Part shown: piece by piece, positions 44,891 to 53,837 of the stretch
Numbering within the stretch: position 1 is the stretch's first letter
How the letters are laid out: each line of letters starts with the position of its first letter
Source of the DNA: Diphasiastrum complanatum
Taxonomy: Eukaryota; Streptophyta; Lycopodiopsida; Lycopodiales; Lycopodiaceae
Direction: 5' to 3'
Assembly (NCBI GenBank): GCA_029204225.1
Contig: CM055102.1
Location: 24,581,390 to 24,645,389 of the forward strand
DNA length: 64,000 nt
Notes under the pieces: generated by a model
What the model was told of the DNA's origin: nothing
What the model saw: the letters and a program-made list of their open reading frames with translations, nothing else
The model's database searches: none
Program-made: the position numbers and the translations under genes

Positions 44891-47800
44891 TTCGTTCATG
44901 GAATAGCGCCAGTCTTACCCCACTTAGCAGAGGATGCTTGGCAACATCTCCCTTTTCAATACCTTCTAGAGGATCGTTCAAGGGCAGAAACTGTATCTTT
45001 CTCCAAGCACAACACCATTCTATGGTCAGCTGTTCTGTCTTTTTTCCTTTTTCAATTTAAGCATCAAACTTAAATGTCTGTATTCAATCCACCAGTTATG
45101 CCAGGACAAGCCATGAACTTTTAAAAAGTAACTATTTGACAGCAAAAGCAGTTTCCCCTTCCTCCCCCACTGCTGCCCCCTGCTGCCATTACTGGTCCTG
45201 TTGCCATTGCCACTGCTGCCCCTGTTGCTGCTGTTGGCACTGATGCCACTTTTCGTATCTCAACTGATGACCAGTAGATGCCATGAAGAGCAAACAAAGG
45301 CTATCTAAAGAGTGAAATGGATGCTCTACGCACCGAGGTACAGAATTCCAGGGTGGCAATGGTGGCTCTAAGCAGAGATAATGCAGTTCTTGAAGAAAAA
45401 GTTCAGCATTTGGAAGGCATGCACCTCCAATGACGATGAGCAAAATCCATGGATTAGAGAAGAATCTGCTTGAACAGAACCAGGCTAAAAAGAATTGGGC
45501 TTCTTTTATTCAAACAAGATGTAGGTAGTTCTACTCAGACGTCCACTGTTTTTTAAGCTACCATTTCTGAAGAAAAATTACGAGATTTCAAGGCTCTCAA
45601 TGGGTGTTCCTGACACTCACATGCTCTAGAAGAAGCCAAATCTTTTCTAGAGACTACATTGACTTTTACTACTGATGAAATGGATAATTCTTGGCATACC
45701 AAAGGACAACACTACTCTTATCATTCGCTTCAAGTCAAACGAGGAGAGGATAAAAGTATTGAGACTCAAAACTTGATTGAAAGGCAAACAGATTTTCTTA
45801 AATGATGATCTTACTTATACCGTTCCGAGCCAAAAGGGTCGGAACGTACTGGGTCGGAACGAGTTTATTTACAATCTAAAAAAAATAAACATAATACCCT
45901 GCTGGCACAACAGCGGGCAGGGAAAGTGCGCCTACATGCAGTTTGATGAGACTGCATAACTTCCTCACCTCTGAAATGTTGAAGGATTCTCATGAACGCA
46001 GGAGCCTTTTGCAACAGTTGTTGCATTAAGTGATATTGCCATTTCATGTTTACAATGCAATCTCACTCCGGCTCTTATATGTTTACAGTGCAATCTCACT
46101 CCGCCATCTTACCAATTTGCCATCCTCAATATATGCTCTTATATGTCCGGAAGTGATAATTAACAGATTAAGTATTGAAGTATAGTAAACCTTTGTATAA
46201 AAAATACCTTCTTTTTTTTTCAAGGGCCCGCATTCCAGAACCGGCAACTAAGCCTATACCCAATTGGAAGAGCGCAAGAAGATTTATGAGGAGGCTAAGG
46301 TATCTGGTCGATTTGCTATTTATCGGGATGGTCAGGTCAGATGCCTAGATCGTGGACCACCTATGTCGAGTGTCTAGGGAGTTGGGGTAGGAATGCTGAT
46401 GAATCCATACGTTTCTCAGAAAGTGTCCAAGAAAATCCAAGTGATGGATGCATGAAAGAAATCGTGCGCGCGCATGCATGTGTGGGTGTGGGTGCGTGTG
46501 TGGTTAAATATGATTGCTGAAAATGAAGTGCAAGATTCAGGGATGTCTAATTTATTGCATGGTGTGGTTGCCGCTAGCGATATGTAAGTGAAAATTTGAA
46601 AATCTCAAGCATATGTGTTGGATAAGGTTGCTAGTGTGATGTGTGTGATTAGTGAAAGACCTGGAGTCTGCACATATGATGTGGTGTATGAACCTTAAGA
46701 GATAGATGAAGAAGCATGAACTTTGTTGGGTAAGGTAGCCGAGAAGAACAAGTCTTCGACGCCAAAGGAAACCAAAGATCTGTGCTGTTGTGAGAGTGGC
46801 TCAAATTTTGTGTTGGTGAGACGGATCTGGATCTGGATTGATCAACAATTGTTAGTTCCTGCCTATCATATGATTGAGGAGACTACTGTGAAGTGTGCAC
46901 CTGTATTGGGCAAGGAGACTGCACCTATTGTGTTGTTATGTGGTAACTTTTGCAATTCCTATGATAGCCACAAGAGTCGGCAACTTGAACATTCCAGTGT
47001 ATTTAAATATGGTTACTACAATTGTGCACAGATGTTTCGTATGGCGGTCAAATGCTTGGGTCCTGACTGATTCAATATTTAAAAAAAGCTGTTTTGTATG
47101 GTTTGGACCCTAATGTCATCAATAGATGTCATGTATCAAAAGGCAATGTACCTAGTCATTAATTGTCATTATGAAATCAGAGAACTAGGTCTGTGGCATG
47201 ACTAACTGAGGAGCTGGAGGTGCTAGATAATCTCTGGCTACGTTGGTGGCAGGCTAGTGGTTAAAGTCTCGGAAGTAACTAATTGGCACAAGTTATGATT
47301 GTCCCAGAACTAGAGTTTGTAGAGTCTCTAAGGTAGCAAGTTGTCAACAAGGGCTCTTCCACAAGGTTAGGCAGGTTGGAACATTTATGAGTTGAACTGC
47401 TCTCCCCTCCAAACATGTGATGGTGAAAAGTCCTTGTACTTTGTTTTATGCTTCATGAAGCACCTTCCTCCTTTGTGTAAGCATGCCTACTAGAATTTTC
47501 CTATGTGCTCCTTTCAAGCATTATGTTACAAGACCCTGCTAGCACATCATCCGACAAACTGAACAGAGTCATTTATGAACTTTTTAGCTCGTTAATTGTC
47601 TCCTCATTTCCAAGTTTATCTTGAGATATAGCTCCTTTTGAGAATCTCTTTCTAAGTGCTCTCTGTGGTTCCTATCTTTCTAGGGGTGTCTAGTATGATC
47701 TCTTTTTTGTGCTGCTGTTATCTCTTCATAAAATTGTACAAGGAATTAATGCAATTTTAGCTTGAAAGCCCTTCTCATTTAAAGGTTTTGAGCTTGCAAA

Positions 47801-50077
47801 TGTGAAACTGACAAAATTCTTCACGTGCTTCTTGGCCTCTCAAAAAAAGCCCTTCATTTGAAAAGAGGGGCTGCCCTTCAAATTCGAGGCTCATTGGTTT
47901 AGAATCAGTGGGCAGGTCCTGGAGGTCCTGGAGGGGTATCCCCACCACTTGCTTCTGTGACTAACCACGTATAGCCATTTCCCAGAACAAAGACTTTGCT
48001 CAGTAATTTTATTACCTTTTATCGTAGCAGATAGTAGCAATTTTTTCTTCTCATCACATTATCAAATCCTAGAAACCTTCATAATTTTCATTAGCTTTTC
48101 AATCTAAACATTCTCAAAATTGAAGTCTGGTTAAGTTTTGTACATCACATCCTTTTCAATCCAAGCAAATGCCAGTAGATAAAAAACACTATGTTATTTT
48201 CTATCAGATAAAAGAACTCGATCAATCACACGAAAAGAGAAAGCACCTGTAAGTTCATTGAGTTGAATGCTCCTAGTCGACCCAAGATATACCATGCTTG
48301 TATGACCTTTACAACCAATTAAAAATTAGAATGAATGGACTTAAAGCTTTCAAGAAAAATATTTATTTGAAGTGGATTGGATTGATTCATAGGAATTAGA
48401 CTTACTCTGCCAAGTATGTCAGTCTCTTTGTCAGATGGTGAAGCATATAGTTCCAACCATATGTATGAGTTGAATGGATCGAAGCTGTAAACATGTGAAG
48501 CGTCTTAGTGATGTTTCAAACCTAAGCAACAAATATCTTTTCAGCTGCATGGTTAATTTGGAGAAAAAGCTTACTCTCGAAATGAGACTATAATCGGCAC
48601 AGCAGACCCACTCCTAGACTGTAATACATCACGGCCCTTCCGGAGAACCCTTTCTTGCAGCTGTTCAAAAAAGTTCATGAGCATCATTCATTTCTCAAGG
48701 CTAAAATATCAAAATACTGAGAGAAAAATTTGGCACTGACAAAATCACGGGACAGTATGCAAGGGGAAATTGGCACCTTGCATCTGAGCAGCAAATATGT
48801 TAAATGAGTTCCTTGATATTGTGAGAAAGCTGCCTTAAGCAAAAGGCACTTAGATTTCAGTAACACAGAAAGCTATAAAATTACAACCTCCTTGTCAGGG
48901 CTTTACTTTCTTTTTATGTGTACTTGTGTCAAGAAACTAGATGCCAAGTGTCTTTACAAATATTCACGCATGTCACATAAAAGAAAATCTAGTCGCATTA
49001 TGAACCTTTGACAGGCTATCAATTATTAATAGATGTAAAACTGCCCTGGTAATGAAATTTTGCCAAACCCTAACGTGAATCATTTCCATTGACTAAAAGC
49101 AGTTTTGCTACACTTGCTACTTTTGGGGGGGAAAAGCTAGAATAGCTGATATTGCTGTTAATTACTTAACCGATACCGATACTTTATGCATTCAATCAAA
49201 TGATTTAAGTCATTTCAATTTACCGATTTTTATGCAGTTTTAAATAAACTTTTAACTAAGTTTCACAAAATGTGCCCCACAGAAGATGAATCCATAACAT
49301 TGCGTATTTGCATTCTTAAAATTTCTCAAACTACAAAAACCCTCAAAATAGTGCTTAAAATTTGTCACTCTTGCCTTAATGGGCAATTCCAGAAAAAATC
49401 TTTTCTGCTTTGCATCCATTCCTTTTCTTGGTTTTGACATACCAGCTGCCAAATGGGTTGACAACAACAAACAACACTATCCATGATTAATACCATGATA
49501 GCCTATGGTGGTAAACAGAAGATAATGCTTCACAAACATACACGCTTTTGCATTGCTTCAGGGTTGCCGATACTATCACCAAGAATTTCTCTGAGCTCAG
49601 CATCATCTTTGCAGCTCTTTTCAAGAATCCTGCCACACGAATTTCAAAAAAAGCTTATATGTGTCTATGCATGACCAGAATCCCCAAACGACCAATATTG
49701 ACCAGCTGACTACGGTTTTGCTTCTGATTGAAACAACACGCAGCTTACAAAACTTTACTTTTCTTTAATCTACAAATGCCCAACAACAGCAAGCAGATGT
49801 ACAACAAACTTTCTAGAATTGCTTACATGCAGATCCTTACATGGCTTATCTTTGAATAAATGACTCTTTGTACTATGAAACAAAGATATATATAGGTGTT
49901 TTAAGTAGTGTGTATTCTTATTTAGTGATGGCTTAATCCATCACTTATGACCATTGCGGCCTTGCAGTCATTGTTAGCTTGCAGGCTGTCGCTGGCTTGC
50001 AGAGGATCGTTGTTAGCTGATCACTAGCTGGAGAAGCTAGCCATGGCCAGGAAAAGGAAGGGAGGTAACAGGGGGAG

Positions 50078-50132
<55 letters not shown>

Positions 50133-51078
50133 AGTTTTATTTTGGCTAATATGGAGCCTAATATCGCTCTTTCCTTAACCCCATATCAAGAAGCACCTCC
50201 ATCAAAGTCTACAGTGCTTTTTGCACTCAGTCCAAGAGCCAATTCTCAGACCAAAAGGCCCTCAATGTTCGTGTCAGAGGCATCCCAGATTCTCAAGGTG
50301 CCCTGCCAAAAATTTGGAAGCTAGTCTCCATCATCTACTCAGCATCACCATGATGAAAGTTTTTTGGACTCAGCTTGGCACCCTGGTCCTTCGCTTCACC
50401 TCATTGGACTCGCCATGATTTACTTCGTCAAAGACAGACTAAAAGATATCAAGATCTTCCTGGATGAAGACCTCACCTTTCTATAAGTGGTGGAAAGCAA
50501 AGAGGCTCTGCAAAAAGTGAAGGATAGTGAGAAACACCTCATATACATATATGGTAATCCATTTTGTTGAAGCTAAATGTTTAGATGAAATGAAATAGAT
50601 GTATTGAGCTTGAGCTTGGAGTTAGAATAAAATTGAGTTTTTGTTAGACACCTTAGATGAAACAAATAGATGTATTGAGCTTGAGTTTGGAGTTAGAATA
50701 GAGTTGGATTTGAGTCTGACATGTCTGGTGGACCTTGTAAATTTTTTGCGCAACATATTCATGGACTATTGCATAGTGGATAGCTTCATAGTTTTTCTTC
50801 TAGTTGACGGCACTGCTTTTTTAAGGATCAATGGAAAGAAAAGGTAGGAGAGTGGGTTGAGCAGCATTAGGCTAGAATGCAGCAGGGGCAGTAGAGGAAA
50901 CAACCATGGGGGACGTGTAGAATATAGGGTAGAGAGAGGGAGGTATTGTGCAGGAGGCGCTGCTGCCTGCACAATATCTTGGGAGGTGTAGGTGAGAGGA
51001 GGAGGGGGGTTAGCAATGGAGGGGATGCCCCCCTTTTCTTGGGAGCCATGGGACGGGTAGAGGATGGTAGGAGATGGC

Positions 51079-51127
<49 letters not shown>

Positions 51128-53213
51128 AGAATTAGAATTATAGTCCGTCAAGTGCCCGAGGGCACATAAGACAAGTAGAAAGTACATCAAAAAAGAAGGA
51201 GCATTGTCCACATAGGACTTATTCCTAAAAGCTAAACCAGCACTAGAAACAGAGAGAAAAACAACGCTTAACCTCCAGCTCTGTCGAGGGTACAATATCA
51301 GTAGCTTAACCACTAGCTACACAGAGGGAAAGAGAAAACTGAAATAAGTTAGCTAACTGGCTAAGTGGATATAAAAAATTGCGTGATATGGTGAGAAGCA
51401 AGTGTTGGCCTCCGGTGAAGAGCCCTGGGCCTGGAGGAGCGAAGAGGATGCTGGAGCTTCGGTCGTCGTACTGGAATGTCTATCTCACTGTCAGAAGTCT
51501 CATCCCTATCCCTCTTCTGGAAAAAGTGCGTAATGTGGGACTGGCTATGATCCACATCAAAAACATCCAATAAAAAGGAAGATTTCAGAGTAAACATCTC
51601 TCGTAATAATAAACCAACACATCTCGCGTCTGAGAAGGCAAGGACAGAACCAAGTGTAAGTGGAGTATCTCTGTATAAGTAATGGCATCTTCCTTTGATC
51701 TCATGGTAGGCTGGACATCGAAAAATGAAATGGAATTCATCCTCAATCTCCTGTAAAGAGCAGCACTGACAAATCCGAATGGGAAGCCCGGAAACAGCAA
51801 GCTGAAGAAGATGAGTGTGATAAAAATGAAGATTGACCCGTGCTGGATCTAGGTGAGACCACACGTGCTTATGTAAGCTCTGTAAATCTGCTGGCGGATA
51901 TATGCGTGTGTCCCATTCGGGAGATCAGATATAGATAAACCCCACCTACTCAAAAGGTCAAAAACACACTGAAACCATGAGGACTTAGCCTGCTGACTAG
52001 CTAGAGTGTGAGAGGATGTGAAAGCTGCAGCAACATATCTGGATGAATCAAGCTCCGAGACTCTATGAGTGATAATCCGAAATATAGCCTCGACAATCAA
52101 TGGTGGTGAGGCAAACTCTGCCAGTATGATATCATGGGGAACTGACTGCTTCGCACGGATCATCCGGCTAAGCATAAGGATCTGCAAACGATCAGGATCA
52201 TGTACATAGTAAATAGAGGAAAACCTCTCCATCTGGACAAGAGCAAAGTGCCCCTTGCGGAGCCTAGACAGTGCAGCTGGTCTAAAAGTGAGCAATGGAC
52301 CAGTAAAAAGGACACCTAAGTATGTATAAGAGGCTACTATCTCCAATGGCAGCCCATCATAGTAGAACACTGTGTCTTTCATATGCTGTCGCCAAAAGAC
52401 AAATAAGACTAAAAGGTACATGTCAAGTGTGTGGTATCAGTGGGAGCACATAAAACATCTCCAAAAACAATGTAGAAAATACATGTAGATAAACTACTAG
52501 GTAAACCAAGCTGGTTTGGATGGGGATGTCTTCGTAGCAACATCCTATTTTTCTCCATGGTCTTCTTCTTTTGTCAAGGACTTTGGCTCTCCTTACACTG
52601 ATCTTTTCACAAACATTGTCAAGTACTCAGAGTAGGAACATACACTACTCACTAGTGCTCTTAATTCCAGGACAGCTTCATGTTAGGTTGATTTCCATGC
52701 AGTTATGCATATGAGCCCTTGATTGTGATAATATGGGAGTAAACAGAATTCTAGAGGACGAACTATTCTTAGTACTCTAGTGATGTCAAGTATGCACAAT
52801 CTAATTGAGATAACTTACAAGGCCCATTCTGGATATGTCTGCTTTTCCTGCTCTTGACGCCGTATTTTTTCATGCCTCACCCTTTCTAGTCGGCGAGCTC
52901 TTGCACCCAAGGTCGCACCCTTTACAACCCTTTGCCTCACATCTCCATTTTCAGCACTGCTGCTACTAGCTAGAATTTGCACACATCTTTCTTGCCTTCC
53001 ATATATATTGCTTTGGGTATACCCTTGTCCAGTCAATTCCACAACTGAGGATGCTCCGACTGTCAGCTGCACAAAACGTTGCCCTTTGCACAAGCTTGGA
53101 CTGCAGATCACAAAAAGATGATCATGAGCTGCTCCCGCTGCTTTGAACTGGGAAGCGTTTGCTTTGCTGGCTATGCCTTGATGACACCATGTAAGTGAAT
53201 GAGATGACATCAT
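35714..53213 (-). CDS. Host gene, 8 exons, 334 aa: plastid-type conserved protein (probable DUF3531 family)
   Basis: Exons (minus): 53213-52819, 49629-49542, 48660-48575, 48484-48406, 48306-48247, 39789-39668, 36216-36145, 35816-35714. All introns are GT-AG, phases agree at every junction, and the sum is 1,005 nt ending in TGA. Residues 1-60 are Ser/Ala-rich with few acids, like a plastid transit peptide. A basic, charged segment (about 100-130) precedes the conserved core: VLRKGRDVLQSRSGS, FDPFNSYIWLELY, VIQAWYILGRLGAFNS, FHNIGNLEFQDNWARLW, FGDWEEGMTNPE. From memory these motifs belong to a chloroplast/cyanobacterial family of unknown function (DUF3531). The family name is less certain than the gene model. 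Introns 1, 5 and 6 hold most of the transposon sequence. Confidence 0.88.
36145..36216 (-). CDS. Host gene exon 7 (residues 277-300)
   Basis: Acceptor CTTTATAG|G completes Trp; donor CA|GTAAGC. Codes for VDLGTSDPLALDVIINSLTA then LSS. Confidence 0.9.
36217..38190. other. Host gene intron 6, distal part: nothing recognised
   Basis: AT-rich sequence with scattered short frames; no transposon domain identified. A (GT)n/(AC)-rich stretch lies at about 36,920-36,965. Confidence 0.45.
38195..38620 (+). pseudogene. Coiled-coil fragment, possible LINE ORF1 remnant
   Basis: Frames 38195-38443 and 38332-38601 encode charged, heptad-like sequence (LTKLEAENQFLREKN, SNLQFELKILQSEILLHTKRE). This resembles the coiled-coil part of LINE ORF1 proteins, and the LINE-1 ORF1 lies 1.6 kb away. 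No RNA-binding domain follows, so the assignment is tentative. Confidence 0.3.
38621..39667. other. Intron 6, proximal part, with a GGGCCCG/TTCC-rich patch
   Basis: At 38,875-38,937 a GC-rich run (GGGCCCGTCCCAGAATCCCA, then GTTCCGATCCGGAACGGG) resembles the ends of the insert at 45,822-46,252. It may be the end of a related small transposon. Nothing else recognised. Confidence 0.4.
39668..39789 (-). CDS. Host gene exon 6 (residues 237-276)
   Basis: Acceptor CTTTGCAG|C, donor TTG|GTACAA. Codes for LTNAQPSESPFYSTESATE then ALPAFFHNIGNLEFQDNWAR. It lies only about 250 bp from the (CT)n tract that starts LINE-1. Confidence 0.9.
40041..40089 (+). repeat. (CT)n microsatellite at the LINE-1 5' end
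   Basis: About 24 CT units, directly followed by the LINE-1 5' UTR at 40,090. Confidence 0.95.
40177..41084 (+). pseudogene. LINE-1 ORF1 (RNA-binding protein), one frameshift
   Basis: Starts at MAPKKKEGV. Residues about 50-160 form a long coiled coil (QEILGLKKQLHLFEAENSK through SLEKQVEETK), the trimerisation region of L1-type ORF1 proteins. The RRM-like part begins at AFNIRVRGI. A frameshift near 40,760-40,785 moves it to the frame of EEATDLLISKLSHVADGF, VLFIKFRSLSQRNAAL and the C-terminal domain DDDLTNTQWLARKKIILEA, ending at 41084. The order coiled coil, RRM, C-terminal domain is that of L1-like ORF1. Gap to ORF2 is 48 bp. Confidence 0.88.
41133..44610 (+). pseudogene. LINE-1 ORF2: AP-endonuclease, reverse transcriptase, zinc knuckle
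   Basis: The first frame (41133-42851) has the endonuclease with its catalytic motifs (LAETHE, GDFNAR, VVDYFI, SDHSLL) and the RT start (ILHPILKAGDP, NYRTI, QAGFRPGYS). A small deletion near 42,845 shifts the frame. The second frame continues with VDFRKAFDSVP, GVKQGCPLSPTLFALYIDDL and LLYADDVVLLS (YADD intact). A C-terminal C-x2-C-x9-H-x4-C motif follows (CQLCSLQEVEDEFHFIFRC). No RNase H domain is seen. It nicks target DNA and copies LINE RNA at the nick. Confidence 0.93.
44611..44887 (+). repeat. LINE-1 3' UTR, TCTAAT tail and (TC)n tract
   Basis: The 3' UTR shares GTCTTATGTGCCC and GGTTAAGCT with LINE-2. The tail is three ATA and three to four TCTAAT units (44823-44853). (TC)n follows from 44854 to 44887. 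LINE-2 ends with the same tail at 51125-51140. Confidence 0.9.
45190..46375 (+). pseudogene. LINE-4: ORF1 remnant, interrupted by an insert
   Basis: Broken frames match LINE-1 ORF1: coiled coil (TEVQNSRVAMVALSRDNAV), ALEEAKSFLETTL with TDEMDNSWHTK, IIRFKSNEERIKVLRLK, LNDDLTYT at 45,800-45,820. After the insert the C-terminal domain resumes with QLEERKKIYEEAKVSGRFAI (46,261-46,320). LINE-1 has DDDLTNTQWLARKKIILEA at this point. No ORF2 follows. Confidence 0.75.
45814..46260. mobile_element. Small insertion with 8-bp target duplication (hAT-like MITE?)
   Basis: CTTATACC (45814-45821) and CCTATACC (46253-46260) flank a 431-bp insert that splits the LINE-4 ORF1. Removing it restores agreement with LINE-1 (DLTYT then QLEER). 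The ends carry GTTCCGAGCC and CCGGCAACTAAG, without clean terminal inverted repeats. A 24-bp sequence (TGTTTACA, then TGCAATCTCACTCC) is repeated at about 46,048 and 46,080. An 8-bp duplication is typical of hAT transposons. Confidence 0.6.
46376..48240. other. Host intron 5, proximal part: nothing recognised
   Basis: The frame 46723-47070 has no recognisable domain. A (GC)(GT)-rich patch lies at 46,467-46,502. The stretch 47,560-47,770 looks like the 3' end of an unidentified transposon, but no coding part supports this. Confidence 0.4.
48247..48306 (-). CDS. Host gene exon 5 (residues 217-236)
   Basis: Acceptor TTGTAAAG|G, donor CAG|GTGCTT. Twenty codons, VIQAWYILGRLGAFNSMNLQ. The next exon is 8.46 kb away, beyond the LINE-1 insertion. 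Confidence 0.9.
48406..48484 (-). CDS. Host gene exon 4 (residues 190-216)
   Basis: Acceptor TTTACAG|C completes Asp; donor AGA|GTAAGT. Codes for FDPFNSYIWLELYASPSDKE and TDILGR. The 90-bp and 99-bp introns around it are of normal plant size. Confidence 0.9.
48575..48660 (-). CDS. Host gene exon 3 (residues 162-189)
   Basis: Acceptor TTGAACAG|C, donor GA|GTAAGC. Codes for LQERVLRKGRDVLQSRSGS then AVPIIVSFR, a strongly conserved block of the family. Confidence 0.9.
48661..49541. other. Host intron 2
   Basis: 881-bp intron with no recognised element. Confidence 0.6.
49542..49629 (-). CDS. Host gene exon 2 (residues 132-161)
   Basis: Acceptor GTGTGGCAG|G, donor CGT|GTATGT. Codes for ILEKSCKDDAELREILG and NPEAMQKR. 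88 nt; completes the split Leu and ends in phase 0. Confidence 0.85.
50081..50130 (+). repeat. (TC)n microsatellite at the LINE-3 5' end
   Basis: 25 TC units, immediately followed by ORF1-like sequence, as at the LINE-1 5' end. Confidence 0.95.
50131..50570 (+). pseudogene. LINE-3: ORF1 remnant
   Basis: Broken frames include ALNVRVRGIPDSQGAL (LINE-1 AFNIRVRGI), DIKIFLDEDLTFL (LINE-1 FIYMDDDLT) and KHLIYIYGNPF (LINE-1 VVFIDGKPRFF). The coiled coil is mostly deleted. It lies in host intron 1, antisense to the gene. Confidence 0.65.
50581..50720 (+). repeat. 72-bp tandem duplication
   Basis: Units start TTAGATGAAA at 50581 and 50653, and share ATAGATGTATTGAGCTTGAG and TGGAGTTAGAATA. It directly follows the LINE-3 fragment. 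Confidence 0.85.
50721..51083. other. No feature recognised
   Basis: G-rich intron 1 sequence between the LINE-3 and LINE-2 fragments; ORFs here lack domains. Confidence 0.4.
51084..51140 (-). repeat. (GA)n tract and TCTAAT tail of LINE-2
   Basis: (GA)n at 51084-51124, read (TC)n on the LINE strand, adjoins ATTAGA units (51125-51140). It is the same arrangement as LINE-1's 3' end. Confidence 0.93.
51125..52430 (-). mobile_element. LINE-2: 5'-truncated copy
   Basis: Same family as LINE-1. It keeps the part of ORF2 after the RT palm and the 3' UTR. Two internal deletions are evident against LINE-1. One removes about 35 residues after YYVHDPD. The other removes about 40 residues before the zinc knuckle, in GLPI|RICQCC. 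In host intron 1, sense with the gene. No microsatellite is visible at its truncated 5' end. Confidence 0.88.
51361..52421 (-). pseudogene. LINE-2 ORF2 C-terminal part
   Basis: Frames 52421-51849 and 51864-51361 overlap by a shift. Recognisable blocks are FYYDGLPLEIVASYTYLGVL, MIRAKQSVPHDIILAEFASP, GTHAYIRQQIYRAYI and the zinc motif CQCCSLQEIEDEFHFIFRC. Endonuclease and RT catalytic motifs are absent. Confidence 0.88.
52819..53213 (-). CDS. Host gene exon 1 (residues 1-131)
   Basis: ATG at 53213; a second Met follows at once. It runs through QILASSSS to RLERVRHEKIRRQEQEKQ and TYPEWAL. The donor is TT|GTAAGTT at 52818. Ends two bases into a Leu codon. N-terminal composition suggests plastid import. 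Intron 1 (52818-49630) contains the LINE-2 and LINE-3 fragments. Confidence 0.82.
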
Positions 53214-53727
53214 GGCTCATGCAATTCCTACACGGGGAGAGGTGAGCTAGTTGCCCCCTCAACATGAGTTCATTGCGACTTACTGTCCGTAAGCATTTGT
53301 AAAGGTAATCTAAAGTGATTTAATCTGATGTCTCATGCGCTGAACTTGCTACTTCGCAGTTCTGCCCCAAAATGCTCAACTCCAGCAAGATGAGAATCTG
53401 CCAGACAAGCAAGAGAATCAAGCAAGAACGCTAGATTGCAATGCCGAACAAACGATGCAATATTACAATGCAGACAGTGGCAATCATCCCTCTAACAACC
53501 CAATAAGTTTTTTCTTTTATTAACACACCAACGTCAGTCGAAGCCCTGCTCTGATATGTAACCCAATTTTGAAAAATAAATAAATGTAAACTAAGGGTAT
53601 TTAAAGCTATAGACATGGAAGGCTAGAGAGACATGTATGTGTGCACATTGAAGCCAAGAGCAGCGATGATGAAAGTGAAGGTAAGGGAAAATAAACAAAA
53701 AATGAACTGGGTTTGTAAAATACTCAC
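53214..53727. promoter_or_regulatory. Upstream region of the host gene
   Basis: Should contain the 5' UTR and promoter of the minus-strand gene. No clear TATA box can be placed. A TTTAAATACC stretch on the minus strand near 53,600 is a weak candidate. Confidence 0.3.
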
Positions 53728-53837
53728 TGAAAAACATGCTACCTCTGTTGGTGGGCAGACTTTGCGATCATATAAAGAATTTTTCCCCAAGGATTTGAGT
53801 TCCTTTGTGGCAATTCCAGTGACTGCTGCTGCTCCCC
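53728..53837 (-). CDS. Possible orphan host exon
   Basis: A 110-bp minus-strand block with an acceptor (TTGTATTAG|G) and a donor (TCA|GTGAGT). It reads GAAAVTGIATKELKSLGKNS then LYDRKVCPPTEVACFS without stops and has host-like base composition. I do not recognise the protein. It could be a remnant of a neighbouring gene cut by the gypsy insertion, or an upstream exon of the gene at 53.2 kb. No partner exon was found. Confidence 0.35.

Noticed and set aside
44689-45073. ORFs with SLSLSLSL or RERERE around 44.7-45.0 kb
   Set aside because: Shadows of the (TC)n tract at the LINE 3' end.
46723-47070. 115-residue plus-strand ORF
   Set aside because: No recognisable domain; lies in host intron 5, antisense.
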